Shown here in pieces: positions 15,821 through 22,862 of a stretch of DNA of 24,257 nucleotides (its first letter is position 1; every line of letters begins with the position of its first letter). Under the pieces are notes generated by a model. That model was not told the DNA's origin and searched no databases. It saw only the letters and a list, made by a program, of their open reading frames with translations. The DNA comes from Methanolinea sp. UBA277 (GTDB lineage Archaea > Halobacteriota > Methanomicrobia > Methanomicrobiales > Methanospirillaceae), in NCBI GenBank assembly GCA_002499905.1, contig DANP01000027.1, forward strand, positions 1 through 24,257, written 5' to 3'. The position numbers and the translations under genes were made by a program.

Positions 15821-15826
15821 TATATA
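15821..15826 (+). promoter_or_regulatory. TATA box of the RaSEA gene
   Basis: TATATA in the context GGGGCTATATAGG lies 35-40 bases before the ATG at 15861. A CCGGAG ribosome-binding site sits just before the start. Confidence 0.6.
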
Positions 15827-15860
15827 GGTGCATGCCCTATGAAAAGAAGAGTCCGGAGTC

Positions 15861-16832
15861 ATGGAAAAACCGCTCGCGTGCTGGAAAGGCAATGACTACT
15901 ATATGGGCGAAGTGCTGCCCTCACTCACCATTATCCTGAAGACCGGGGGATGCCGTCATAACCGCTGCCGGATGTGCAGTTACCGTCTTGAGCGCTATAC
16001 GGATCGTGCTGAGGATCGCCTCGCTTCTCTCCTCCTCTCCCAGCTGGACTGGATTAGCGGCCACTATACGCTTGAGGAGATACGGATGGTGAAGATCTAT
16101 ACCTCCGGGAGCTTTTTCGATGCCGGTGAAGTTCCCCCCGGCGTGGTGGATGCCGCTGCTGAACTCTTCCGGGGAAAACTGGTGATTGCCGAGACCCGGC
16201 CGGAGTTCGTTGAGGCGGGGAGGCTTGAGGAATTCAAGGCCAGGATCGACACCGGAGACTGGAAGACACCCCTTACGGTGGCCATGGGCCTTGAGACCAC
16301 TAATGACATCATCCGGGAAAAATGCATTGACAAGGGTTTTTCCTGGGAGGATTTCCTCGCCGCGGTCAGAGAGGCACGCAGGGCAGGGGCCGGGGTCAAA
16401 GCCTACCTCCTCCACAAACCGCTCTTCCTCACCGAACGTGAGGCTCTTCTTGACATGCAGCAATCGATCAGGACCGTTTCCGGCATCGCGGACCTGATCT
16501 CCATGAACCCCTGCACCGTCCAGCGGCATACCGAGCTGGAGTACTACTGGAAAAAGGGTGCATACCGCCCGCCGTACCTCTGGAGCGTACTCTCCCTCCT
16601 GATCTCTGCACCGGGTTTCGTGACCTGCGATCCGGTAGGAGGAGGCCGTTCCCGCGGACCGCACAACTGCGGGGAGTGCGATCATGATATTGTCCGCGCC
16701 ATCCGTGATTTTTCACTCTCAAACGACAGAGGGCTCCTCCGGGATGTGTTCGAGAAGGGATGCAGCTGCCGTGATGAATGGGAGTGCGTACTCTCCCGGG
16801 AAATGCCGTACAGCATGCCGCTTTCCAGGTGA
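15861..16832 (+). CDS. raSEA: Archaeosine synthesis radical SAM enzyme RaSEA
   Basis: The 323-residue protein belongs to the Elp3-like radical SAM family known from archaeosine synthesis (TIGR01210 type). The cluster motif is C31-x4-C36-x2-C39 in GGCRHNRCRMCSY, which holds the 4Fe-4S that cleaves S-adenosylmethionine. Later segments fit the barrel (YTSGSFFDAGEVP, VIAETRPEFV, VAMGLETTNDIIREKCIDKGF, KAYLLHKPLF). The C-terminal part has extra cysteines, C256, C270, C273, C301, C303 and C309, likely a metal site. RaSEA converts the lysine-preQ0 base made by ArcS at G15 of tRNA into archaeosine. The ArcS and TGT partners are not in the window. CCGGAG before the ATG and TATATA at 15821 support the start. 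Confidence 0.9.
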   Translation: MEKPLACWKGNDYYMGEVLPSLTIILKTGGCRHNRCRMCSYRLERYTDRAEDRLASLLLSQLDWISGHYTLEEIRMVKIYTSGSFFDAGEVPPGVVDAAAELFRGKLVIAETRPEFVEAGRLEEFKARIDTGDWKTPLTVAMGLETTNDIIREKCIDKGFSWEDFLAAVREARRAGAGVKAYLLHKPLFLTEREALLDMQQSIRTVSGIADLISMNPCTVQRHTELEYYWKKGAYRPPYLWSVLSLLISAPGFVTCDPVGGGRSRGPHNCGECDHDIVRAIRDFSLSNDRGLLRDVFEKGCSCRDEWECVLSREMPYSMPLSR

Positions 16833-16975
16833 ACCTGGCCGGCCTTTTCCGCGCAGGTGCATACCGGATTCGAGCCGGTAAAATCTGCATCGTGCCGCCA
16901 GTTTTCCGGCGTAAACCGGACACCAGTCTCTTTCCAATCCCTCAGCCGGAGAAACAGAATTCAACTGCAGGAGGA

Positions 16976-18226
16976 TTACTGCAGACCGCCCTGGTGATGC
17001 CGGGCAGCCTGGAGGTCGAGCTGCTTTTCCAGCAGGGGGAGGAAGGTCCCGGCATCACTCACCACCCCGATCGCCTGCATGGTTCCCCTGTCCATCAGCT
17101 TGGTCAGGGATGACGGGTTGATGTCAACGCAGATGGTCTTGACATAGGAGGGCAGGCAGTTGCCGACGGCAACTGAATGAAGGAGGGTTGCGACCATCAG
17201 GACCATGCTGCAATCCGTAATGTGATCCCGCATCCGGTCCTGTGCTACCATGGCATCGGTGATCACGTCCGGGAGCGGCCCGTCATCCCGGATGGACCCG
17301 GCAAGCACGTACGGTATATCACGCTGGACACACTCGTACATGATTCCTCCGGTAATCACCCCGTTTTCGACCGCCTTCCTGATGGATCCGGCCCGCATGA
17401 TCTCTGAAATGGCGTAGATATGGTTTTTATGCCCACCGGTAACCGGTTTTCCGGTGCAGAGGTCCATCCCGAGGGATGTGCCGTACAGGTTGAACTCGAT
17501 GTCGTGGGTCGCAAGCGCATTCCCGGCGAAGAGGACATCAATGTAGCCCTTCCTGATGATGGCAGCGAGTGAGCGGGCAGCACCGGTATGGATGATGGCG
17601 GGGCCACCAACGAGTGCAATCTTCCCTCCCTTCCGTTTGAGGTCGATTATCTCGGCGGCGACCTTGGCGATGATCGTCTCGCTCGGACGTTCGGGAGAGA
17701 CGGTTCCGTGCATGAACTCAAAGTTGGAGAGCTGGCGGGGCCGTTCAGGAGGAATTACCTGAACCCCTTCCTCACCAACCACGACCAGATCCCCCTTCTT
17801 CAGCTTGGAGAGCGGGGTACACAGGGAGACCATCTCCAGCGGGTCGACCACGATCAGGCAATCCATCTCGATGTGCTGTACCGGCAGGAGTCTGCCCGTA
17901 TACCGCACCGACGTCGGGTGGTGGGTAGTCGAGTAGAATCCCTTGGGGACGATGCGGTCCCCTTCAGCAGGTATGACCGAGACGTCCTTCTCTTCGAGCA
18001 TCCGGGCACCGTAACGGTGGATTTCGGAGAGTATTGCCGAGAGCTGCTGCTCGCTGTCTGCATTCACCCTGAGCCGGGCATAGCTCGGGTCGGTCTTTCG
18101 TTTACCTATGTCAAAGACGATGATCTCGAAGTTGCCGCCCTTGTCCATTATCCGATCAAAGACCCGGGTCATGATGCCCGAGTCGATGATATGCCCCTCG
18201 AGCTCGACCTCACGAAAGACCTGCAT
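16976..18226 (-). CDS. TIGR00300 family protein (LOR/SDH domain; possible ornithine cyclodeaminase)
   Basis: From the ATG at 18226 the product is 416 residues. The N-terminal part (MQVFREVELEGHIIDSGIMTRVFDRIMDKGGNFEIIVFDIGKRKTD) is the LOR/SDH bifunctional-enzyme conserved domain. The rest contains a nucleotide-binding-like segment (GGKIALVGGPAIIHTGAARSLAAII) and conserved stretches such as FAGNALATHDIEFNLYGTSLG and SMVLMVATLLHSVAVGNCLPS. The family is widespread in methanogens and related to the C-terminal part of cyanobacterial AgrE/ArgZ, where ornithine cyclodeaminase activity has been reported. That would make proline from ornithine, but the activity here is inferred. A TATA element (AATATTTAAA, 18251-18260) fits a near-leaderless start at 18226 and argues against the longer frame to 18415. 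Confidence 0.82.
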   Translation of the reverse strand: MQVFREVELEGHIIDSGIMTRVFDRIMDKGGNFEIIVFDIGKRKTDPSYARLRVNADSEQQLSAILSEIHRYGARMLEEKDVSVIPAEGDRIVPKGFYSTTHHPTSVRYTGRLLPVQHIEMDCLIVVDPLEMVSLCTPLSKLKKGDLVVVGEEGVQVIPPERPRQLSNFEFMHGTVSPERPSETIIAKVAAEIIDLKRKGGKIALVGGPAIIHTGAARSLAAIIRKGYIDVLFAGNALATHDIEFNLYGTSLGMDLCTGKPVTGGHKNHIYAISEIMRAGSIRKAVENGVITGGIMYECVQRDIPYVLAGSIRDDGPLPDVITDAMVAQDRMRDHITDCSMVLMVATLLHSVAVGNCLPSYVKTICVDINPSSLTKLMDRGTMQAIGVVSDAGTFLPLLEKQLDLQAARHHQGGLQ

Positions 18227-18250
18227 ATACGTAAAACTTGGTGATGATCC

Positions 18251-18260
18251 TTTAAATATT
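18251..18260 (-). promoter_or_regulatory. TATA box of the TIGR00300 gene
   Basis: On the minus strand this reads AATATTTAAA, 25-34 bases before the ATG at 18226. It shows the gene has its own promoter although it follows cobY by only 82 bases. Confidence 0.55.
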
Positions 18261-18308
18261 TCTCCAACGAGGGAAAAATAGGGTTTTTTCAGGCCATCAC
18301 GGGCTGGA

Positions 18309-18911
18309 TCAGGGTTTTCCCTGACCCCGCACCATGCTTCGCAGCAGAGCGAGTTCCTCCCGGGTGTTGATATTGAAGGCCAGGCCTTTCTCAGGGATAA
18401 GGAGCAGGAGCTCATCCTGTGGCCGGTCGATGAGATCTCCCCGAAGGATGTTGATCCCTGCCGGACAGGCGGCGATCCCGTTCACGGTCCCGGCATATGA
18501 TGACCGGCATCCGGACATGCTGGCCAGCTCACGGGGAATCCAGACCGAGCAGGCCTCCCTCCCCGATTCCCGGTACCGTGTTTCGACCTCCCTGATGGTC
18601 TCCGGGCGGAGGCAGGGCAGATCAGCCACACAGGTAAAGAACGGGCCAGTCACCCCGATTATGCTGACCACCTCCGCGATATCCTCAATATAGCCTGCTC
18701 CGGACGCGACCAGGCAGGTGATCCCCCGGGCGCGGCACCAGTTGATGGTAAAAGGGGTCTTATGAGAGAGGACCACTACCGCCTCGTACCCGGCTGTGGT
18801 GAACGCATCGATGACGTATTCGATCATCGGCTTTCCACGGATGGTCACCAGGGGTTTCTCTCCCAGTTCGAGCCGGGTTCCGCCTCCTCCCGCAAGGATC
18901 AGCGCAAGCAC
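18309..18911 (-). CDS. cobY: Adenosylcobinamide-phosphate guanylyltransferase CobY
   Basis: The 200-residue protein is a compact nucleotidyltransferase: MLALILAGGGGTRLELGEKPLVTIRGKPMIEYVIDAF is the GTP-binding start, followed by PFFTCVADLPCLRPETI with the metal-binding Asp. Its length matches archaeal CobY, which transfers GMP from GTP to adenosylcobinamide-phosphate, replacing bacterial CobU in cobalamin nucleotide-loop assembly. Its start overlaps the end of the upstream cobD-like gene by 13 bases, so the two should be translated together, and the shared pathway supports both calls. A general MobA-like role is the main alternative and is less likely given the neighbour. Confidence 0.87.
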   Translation of the reverse strand: MLALILAGGGGTRLELGEKPLVTIRGKPMIEYVIDAFTTAGYEAVVVLSHKTPFTINWCRARGITCLVASGAGYIEDIAEVVSIIGVTGPFFTCVADLPCLRPETIREVETRYRESGREACSVWIPRELASMSGCRSSYAGTVNGIAACPAGINILRGDLIDRPQDELLLLIPEKGLAFNINTREELALLRSMVRGQGKP

Positions 18912-19891
18912 CGCTCGAGCACCTCGACAAGCATACGGTTCTCATCGCGTGTCCTGATCGCAATTCTGATCGAGTCCGGAAGGCCGAAGGAGTGGCAGTC
19001 CCTGACCAGGACGCCCCCTTCCAGCAGGCGGGTGCAGAGGGGACCTACATCGAACGGAAAGGTGAGCAGAATAAAGTTGGCCGCCGAAGGAGGGATGGTG
19101 AGGCTGAACCGGGAGAGTTCCCGGACGAGCCATTCTCGCTCCCGGGCGATCTTCCTGCGGGATGCTTCCAGACCGTCAAAGGTGCGGAATGCGGCGAGGG
19201 CGTACTGCTCGGCGAACGTATTGACGCTCCAGGGCGGCCTGATGGTCTCAACCTTCCGGATGAGATCAGAATCGCCGAACGCATAGCCGAACCTGATACC
19301 GGGGACGGAGAAGCATTTGGTGAGCGATCGCAGGACAAAGAGGGCAGGATCGTGCACATCAGCCACACTCTGGGCGGGGTCGGAAAGTTCAATGAACGCT
19401 TCATCAACAAAGAGATGCCCGCTGGAACACCAGTCTGCCATGTCAAGGATGTCCTTGCGGGGGAGGAGGGCCCCGGTCGGATTGTTCGGGTTGCAGATGA
19501 ACCGGACCTGTGCCCGCTCTCCGGGAGACGCAGGGAGCGCCCCGGCGAGGCGGGCGGAGAGTTCATATTCCCCGAAGGTAGGATTCACGATCCGGACCCG
19601 TTTACCCGGGGAGAGTGTTGCAAGGCAGAATACCCGGATCAGCTCGATCGAACCGTTCCCGACAGCGATTTCATCCACCGGGCGGTTGAACCGGGCTGAT
19701 ATGGTCTCCTTCAACGACATATACCGGTCATCAGGATAGTTGCCGAGGAGATCCAGGGAAAAATCAGGGGCAACCGGGGGGACGAAGGGATTCAGGTTTG
19801 CAGAAAAATCGATGACCGATCGTCCCGTATCTTCGCGGATCTGTTTTATTTTTCCTCCATGTACTACCTTTTCAGGAAATGTACCGTTCAC
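18899..19891 (-). CDS. cobD: Threonine-phosphate decarboxylase CobD (PLP-dependent)
   Basis: The 330-residue protein is a fold-type I PLP enzyme: ANLNPFVPP near 31-40, NPNNPTG at 134-140, FVDEAF at 161-166 with the PLP-contacting D163, the Schiff-base K192 in RSLTKCFSVPGIRFGYAFG, and a C-terminal RIAIR that binds the carboxylate. This pattern is shared by histidinol-phosphate aminotransferase (HisC) and CobD. Here the overlapping cobY gene favours CobD, which makes (R)-1-amino-2-propanol phosphate, the linker of the cobalamin nucleotide loop. It is first in the operon; its upstream DNA has a TTTAATG TATA-like element near 19934-19940 and an adjoining inverted repeat. Confidence 0.82.
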   Translation of the reverse strand: MNGTFPEKVVHGGKIKQIREDTGRSVIDFSANLNPFVPPVAPDFSLDLLGNYPDDRYMSLKETISARFNRPVDEIAVGNGSIELIRVFCLATLSPGKRVRIVNPTFGEYELSARLAGALPASPGERAQVRFICNPNNPTGALLPRKDILDMADWCSSGHLFVDEAFIELSDPAQSVADVHDPALFVLRSLTKCFSVPGIRFGYAFGDSDLIRKVETIRPPWSVNTFAEQYALAAFRTFDGLEASRRKIAREREWLVRELSRFSLTIPPSAANFILLTFPFDVGPLCTRLLEGGVLVRDCHSFGLPDSIRIAIRTRDENRMLVEVLERCLR

Positions 19892-19922
19892 GTATGATTC
19901 CCTGCCGTTCCCTGAATTTTGG

Positions 19923-19935
19923 TGTCAGCCTGACA
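19923..19935. promoter_or_regulatory. Perfect inverted repeat in the cobD promoter
   Basis: TGTCAG and CTGACA are exact reverse complements around one C, 32-44 bases before the cobD start at 19891 and touching the TATA-like TTTAATG on the minus strand. It is a candidate operator for the cobD-cobY pair. Confidence 0.4.
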
Positions 19936-19977
19936 TTAAAGTATGTGCACGACGGTCTGACCCCGGATATCGATAAA

Positions 19978-19985
19978 TTTATATA
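19978..19985 (+). promoter_or_regulatory. TATA box of the cdrS-ftsZ2 operon
   Basis: TTTATATA within GATAAATTTATATACTATAAT is a near-consensus archaeal TATA element. It predicts transcription from about 20005-20010 and an 80-90 base leader before the cdrS ATG at 20092. Confidence 0.7.
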
Positions 19986-20021
19986 CTATAATGTGTAAGT
20001 AGGATTCATCTGCTTAAGTCA

Positions 20022-20076
20022 GACAAATGGTAGCTCAATGACCGACAAATGGCAGACAATTGTCTGCCAATTGTCA
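20022..20076. promoter_or_regulatory. Five tandem 11-base operator-like units with an embedded 18-base palindrome
   Basis: The units, each exactly 11 bases apart, are GACAAATGGTA (20022), GCTCAATGACC (20033), GACAAATGGCA (20044), GACAATTGTCT (20055) and GCCAATTGTCA (20066). Positions 20051-20068 form the perfect palindrome GGCAGACAATTGTCTGCC. The array begins just after the predicted transcription start and ends 15 bases before the cdrS ATG. Even spacing near one helical turn suggests cooperative binding along one face of the DNA. The adjacent ribbon-helix-helix protein is the obvious candidate binder (inference). Confidence 0.65.
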
Positions 20077-20091
20077 TATTAGGACACAATT

Positions 20092-20268
20092 ATGAAACGT
20101 ATCACGCTCAGACTTCCCGACCAGCAAATCGAGATGCTCCAGCAGATGGTGGAAGCGGGGGAGTTTCCTACCGTCTCTGAGGCTGTCCGGGATGCGGTCC
20201 GCCAACTCATTGAGAAACGAGCAAGCCGTGTCTTAAAAGAGAGTGACCAGGTTTCATTCAAGGTTTAG
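20092..20268 (+). CDS. cdrS: CdrS-like ribbon-helix-helix transcription factor
   Basis: The 58-residue product is a whole ribbon-helix-helix (CopG/Arc) protein. MKRITLRLPDQQIEML gives the DNA-contacting strand, with alternating K2, R3, T5, R7. EAGEFPTVSEAVRDAVRQLIEKR forms the two helices with the conserved S29-E30 turn. The sequence and its place directly before ftsZ2 match CdrS, the short cell-division regulator of haloarchaea, where cdrS-ftsZ2 is an operon and CdrS controls division genes. Its stop codon overlaps the ribosome-binding site of ftsZ2 (TAGGAGG), so the two are co-transcribed and probably translationally coupled. The leader carries a phased array of sites (20022-20076) that fits autoregulation. 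Confidence 0.85.
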   Translation: MKRITLRLPDQQIEMLQQMVEAGEFPTVSEAVRDAVRQLIEKRASRVLKESDQVSFKV

Positions 20269-20278
20269 GAGGTCAGAA

Positions 20279-21436
20279 ATGCAGAGCATCATCAATGAAG
20301 CGTTAAAAAACGCAGAAATTGAGAAAGAAATGAAAACTTCCGCGAATTCGGTCGATGACGATTTCATCGGCCAGCCGCGGATACTGATCATCGGGTGCGG
20401 CGGAGCAGGGAACAACACCGTCAACCGGCTCCACCACATGGGAGTCGCCGGTGCTGAGACCATTGCCATCAACACCGACAAGCAGCACCTGGACATGATC
20501 CAGGCCGACAAGAGAGTGCTGATCGGAAAATCCCTCACCAAGGGGCTGGGCGCGGGCGGGTACCCTGATGTCGGCAAGCGTGCTGCAGAGATGGCACGGC
20601 CGACCCTGGAAGCCCTCCTGGAGTCTGCCGATCTCGTGTTCATCACAGCGGGTATGGGTGGCGGAACCGGTACCGGATCAGCCCCGGTCGTGGCCCAGGT
20701 CGCAAAAGACCAGGGAGCAATCGTCGTGGGGATGGTCAGCTACCCGTTCCAGGTTGAGAAAGCCCGGCTGCTTCGTGCCGAGGACGGACTGGAGGCGCTT
20801 GCCGCCAATGCAGATTCGGTCATCGTCCTTGACAACAACCGGCTCAAGAGCTTCGTGCCCAACCTGCCGCTTGGCCAGGCTTTCTCGGTCATGGACCAGC
20901 TCATCGGTGAGACCGTCAAGGGAATCAGTGAGACCATCACCGAGCCCTCGCTCATCAACATCGACTATGCCGATGTCCGTGCGATCATGAGCAAGGGCGG
21001 GGTTGCAGTGATGCTGGTCGGTGAGAGCAAACAGCAGAACAAGGCTGAGAGCGTTGTGAGGGAATGCCTGAGCAACCCGATGCTCGATATCGACTACCGC
21101 GGAGCAACCGGAAGCCTGATCCACATTACTGGTGGAAGCGACCTGACCCTGACAGATGCCGAGGACGTCGCAACCTCGCTCACCTACGAACTTGACCCGC
21201 ACGCAGATGTCATCTGGGGTGCGCGTGTCCGGAACGAGATGGAGGGCAAGATCCGCGTCCTCGCCATCATGACAGGTGTTCAAACTGGAAAGATTCTCGG
21301 AAACCGTGTCTCATACAAACAGGTTCTTGAGGAGGAGGTCCGGAAGGTTGAGAACCCGAAGGCCCCACAGCTCCCGAAGAACCGGAAGGCGCGGGAATTT
21401 GCAAGTGGAGGTAACCTGCTGGAATGGGTTGGATAA
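20279..21436 (+). CDS. ftsZ2: Cell-division GTPase FtsZ, FtsZ2 type
   Basis: From the ATG at 20279, 5-6 bases after AGGAGGT, the product is 385 residues. Landmarks are GCGGAGNNTVNRL (39-51), the tubulin signature GGGTGTG (127-133) that binds GTP phosphates, LDNNRL (184-189), and the T7 loop NIDYADVR (227-234) that completes GTP hydrolysis in the next subunit. AINTDKQHL, VGMVSYPF, FSVMDQLIGETVKGISETI and AVMLVGES match archaeal FtsZ2 rather than FtsZ1. FtsZ2 polymerises at midcell and in haloarchaea drives constriction. The C-terminal tail after about 335 is basic and Pro-rich, ending LLEWVG, a likely linker and partner-binding tip. No sepF or second ftsZ is in the window. Confidence 0.95.
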   Translation: MQSIINEALKNAEIEKEMKTSANSVDDDFIGQPRILIIGCGGAGNNTVNRLHHMGVAGAETIAINTDKQHLDMIQADKRVLIGKSLTKGLGAGGYPDVGKRAAEMARPTLEALLESADLVFITAGMGGGTGTGSAPVVAQVAKDQGAIVVGMVSYPFQVEKARLLRAEDGLEALAANADSVIVLDNNRLKSFVPNLPLGQAFSVMDQLIGETVKGISETITEPSLINIDYADVRAIMSKGGVAVMLVGESKQQNKAESVVRECLSNPMLDIDYRGATGSLIHITGGSDLTLTDAEDVATSLTYELDPHADVIWGARVRNEMEGKIRVLAIMTGVQTGKILGNRVSYKQVLEEEVRKVENPKAPQLPKNRKAREFASGGNLLEWVG

Positions 21437-21939
21437 GTACGTAAGGAACAAAACAAATTTAAAAAAACCACCTTGATTAACAACTGCCCCGGTAAATCTG
21501 CCACCAATACACTACCGGAATGCCACCATCACCACCGGAATCGGGTACAATACCCTGATTGACCCTCTTTTTCCGACGCACGAAATCATTAAGTCACGTT
21601 ATGTCATTAACATAATAGAAAATCCACTGGATTATCCCTCACAGAACAACGTGTGCTGCGTGAAGGGTTTGTACATCCGGAAGTCCGGTTTTCTGGACCC
21701 TTCTGGTATCGGAAGTTGAACATGATGGACAGACAGTTGAACAAGGGCTTGCGCAAAATCGTGGACGCTGTGCGTTCCGATGCCCGGTTTTTATCGCTGC
21801 GGAAAGGACCCTCTTTTGCCGATCCCCGCAGGGATACCTGTGCGCACCGGACGCCTGCTGTTGACTGTAGTTTCCAATTCATCCGGCACACTGCTACCCC
21901 GGGGATACTCCTCCTGACTGATGTCGAGGCTGGTAAAGC
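21437..21939. other. 503-base gap after ftsZ2, possible leader or non-coding RNA
   Basis: No convincing protein gene is seen. A T-run (CCCTCTTTTTCCG, about 21563-21575) may end the ftsZ2 transcript. An AT-rich patch with a 6-base inverted repeat at 21599-21615 (TTATGT and ACATAA) could be a promoter. Downstream, 21655-21900 has several self-complementary stretches (CCGGAAGTCCGG near 21677, and CTGCGG with CCGCAG near 21800-21830). A GTG- or ATG-started frame runs from 21653 to 21946 and overlaps the next gene as ATGCTGA, but its third-base composition is unlike the neighbours. Confidence 0.45.
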
Positions 21940-22800
21940 ATGCTGAACGAACTGATTGAAAAACGAAAAAAGATTCTTGCCGAGTCTGAACAGCACAAAA
22001 ACAGAAGAAATGAACTCAATGCGCTGGCTAGCAAGTGTGCCCGTGAGCGGAATACATTAAACAACCAGACGCGTGAGTTCGTCGAAGATGCACAGACGAA
22101 CAAGGAGCTGCGCGACAAGTACAACAACGAAGTCCAGGCCCTAAAAGACAAGCGGAACGAGATCAACGAACAGGCAAATGCCATGTTCGAGGAGATCGAG
22201 GCCTTCAAGAAGGACCACGGCGGAATCAAGAACCGGGGATTAAAAGAGCTCCAGAAGCAGATCGACCACCTCGAATTCCGTCAGCAGACCGAAGTCTTCT
22301 CCACCGACAAGGAACGCGAACTGATCGAGAAGATCAAACAGATGAAGGAGTCGGTGCGGGAGCAGGAAGCGGAGCTCGAGCAGAACAAGGAGATCAAGGC
22401 CAAGATCACCGATGCCCGGGATCTCCGGAAAGAGGCTTCCGAGATGCATGCCAAGGTCACTGAAATGGCCGAGCTTGCCCAGAAGCACCATGATCTGATG
22501 GTGGAATCCTACCGGAAAGCCGATAAATCGCGGGAGGAGGCTGATGCGGGTCACCGTAACTTCGTTGAAGCCCAGGAGTCCGCTGATGCCGAGCACAAGT
22601 ACTTCATCGCCTGCCAGAAGGAGCTCCGCGACTACGACAAGGTGATCTCCGGGCTTCGCAAGAAGACCAAGAAAGCCAAGGTCACCAAGGAGCAGAAGGC
22701 GGTCAGGAAGGAAGCGGAACACCTTTTCACGATGTTTCGTGCCGGAGAGAAGCTCACGACCGATGATATTCTCCTCCTGCAGCGTTCAAAACTCCTATAA
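21940..22800 (+). CDS. Archaeal coiled-coil protein (COG1340 type)
   Basis: The 286-residue protein is almost wholly charged alpha-helix. Heptads run from about residue 3 to 240 (IEKRKKILAESEQHKNRRNELNALASKC, LKELQKQIDHLEFRQQTEVFSTDKERELIEKIKQMKES), a basic cluster lies near 245-260 (KKTKKAKVTKEQK), and the C-terminus is a compact EKLTTDDILLLQRSKLL tail. It resembles the archaeal COG1340 coiled-coil family, of unknown function. It is cytoplasmic with no membrane segment. No TATA box lies close to the ATG, and the nearest purine-rich site (GAGG) is about 12 bases away, so transcription probably begins further upstream. Its place after ftsZ2 raises the idea of a structural or division role, but that is only inference. 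Confidence 0.8.
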   Translation: MLNELIEKRKKILAESEQHKNRRNELNALASKCARERNTLNNQTREFVEDAQTNKELRDKYNNEVQALKDKRNEINEQANAMFEEIEAFKKDHGGIKNRGLKELQKQIDHLEFRQQTEVFSTDKERELIEKIKQMKESVREQEAELEQNKEIKAKITDARDLRKEASEMHAKVTEMAELAQKHHDLMVESYRKADKSREEADAGHRNFVEAQESADAEHKYFIACQKELRDYDKVISGLRKKTKKAKVTKEQKAVRKEAEHLFTMFRAGEKLTTDDILLLQRSKLL

Positions 22801-22802
22801 TC

Positions 22803-22810
22803 CTTTTTTC
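22803..22810 (+). terminator. T-run terminator after the coiled-coil gene
   Basis: CCTTTTTTC follows the stop codon at 22800 by a few bases. A T-run is sufficient for archaeal termination, and the next gene has its own TATA box about 30 bases later. Confidence 0.45.
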
Positions 22811-22830
22811 ATCCGCAAAATCGACGGAAT

Positions 22831-22840
22831 CATTTAATAG
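22831..22840 (+). promoter_or_regulatory. TATA box of the DUF373 gene
   Basis: CATTTAATAG lies 23-32 bases before the ATG at 22863, so the message should be leaderless or nearly so. Confidence 0.5.
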
Positions 22841-22862
22841 ATTCATCGCAATTTCTATAGTG

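Noticed and set aside
18227..18415. Longer start of the TIGR00300 gene
   Set aside because: The added 63 residues run through the TATA box and overlap the end of cobY; the ATG at 18226 fits a near-leaderless transcript and the family start.
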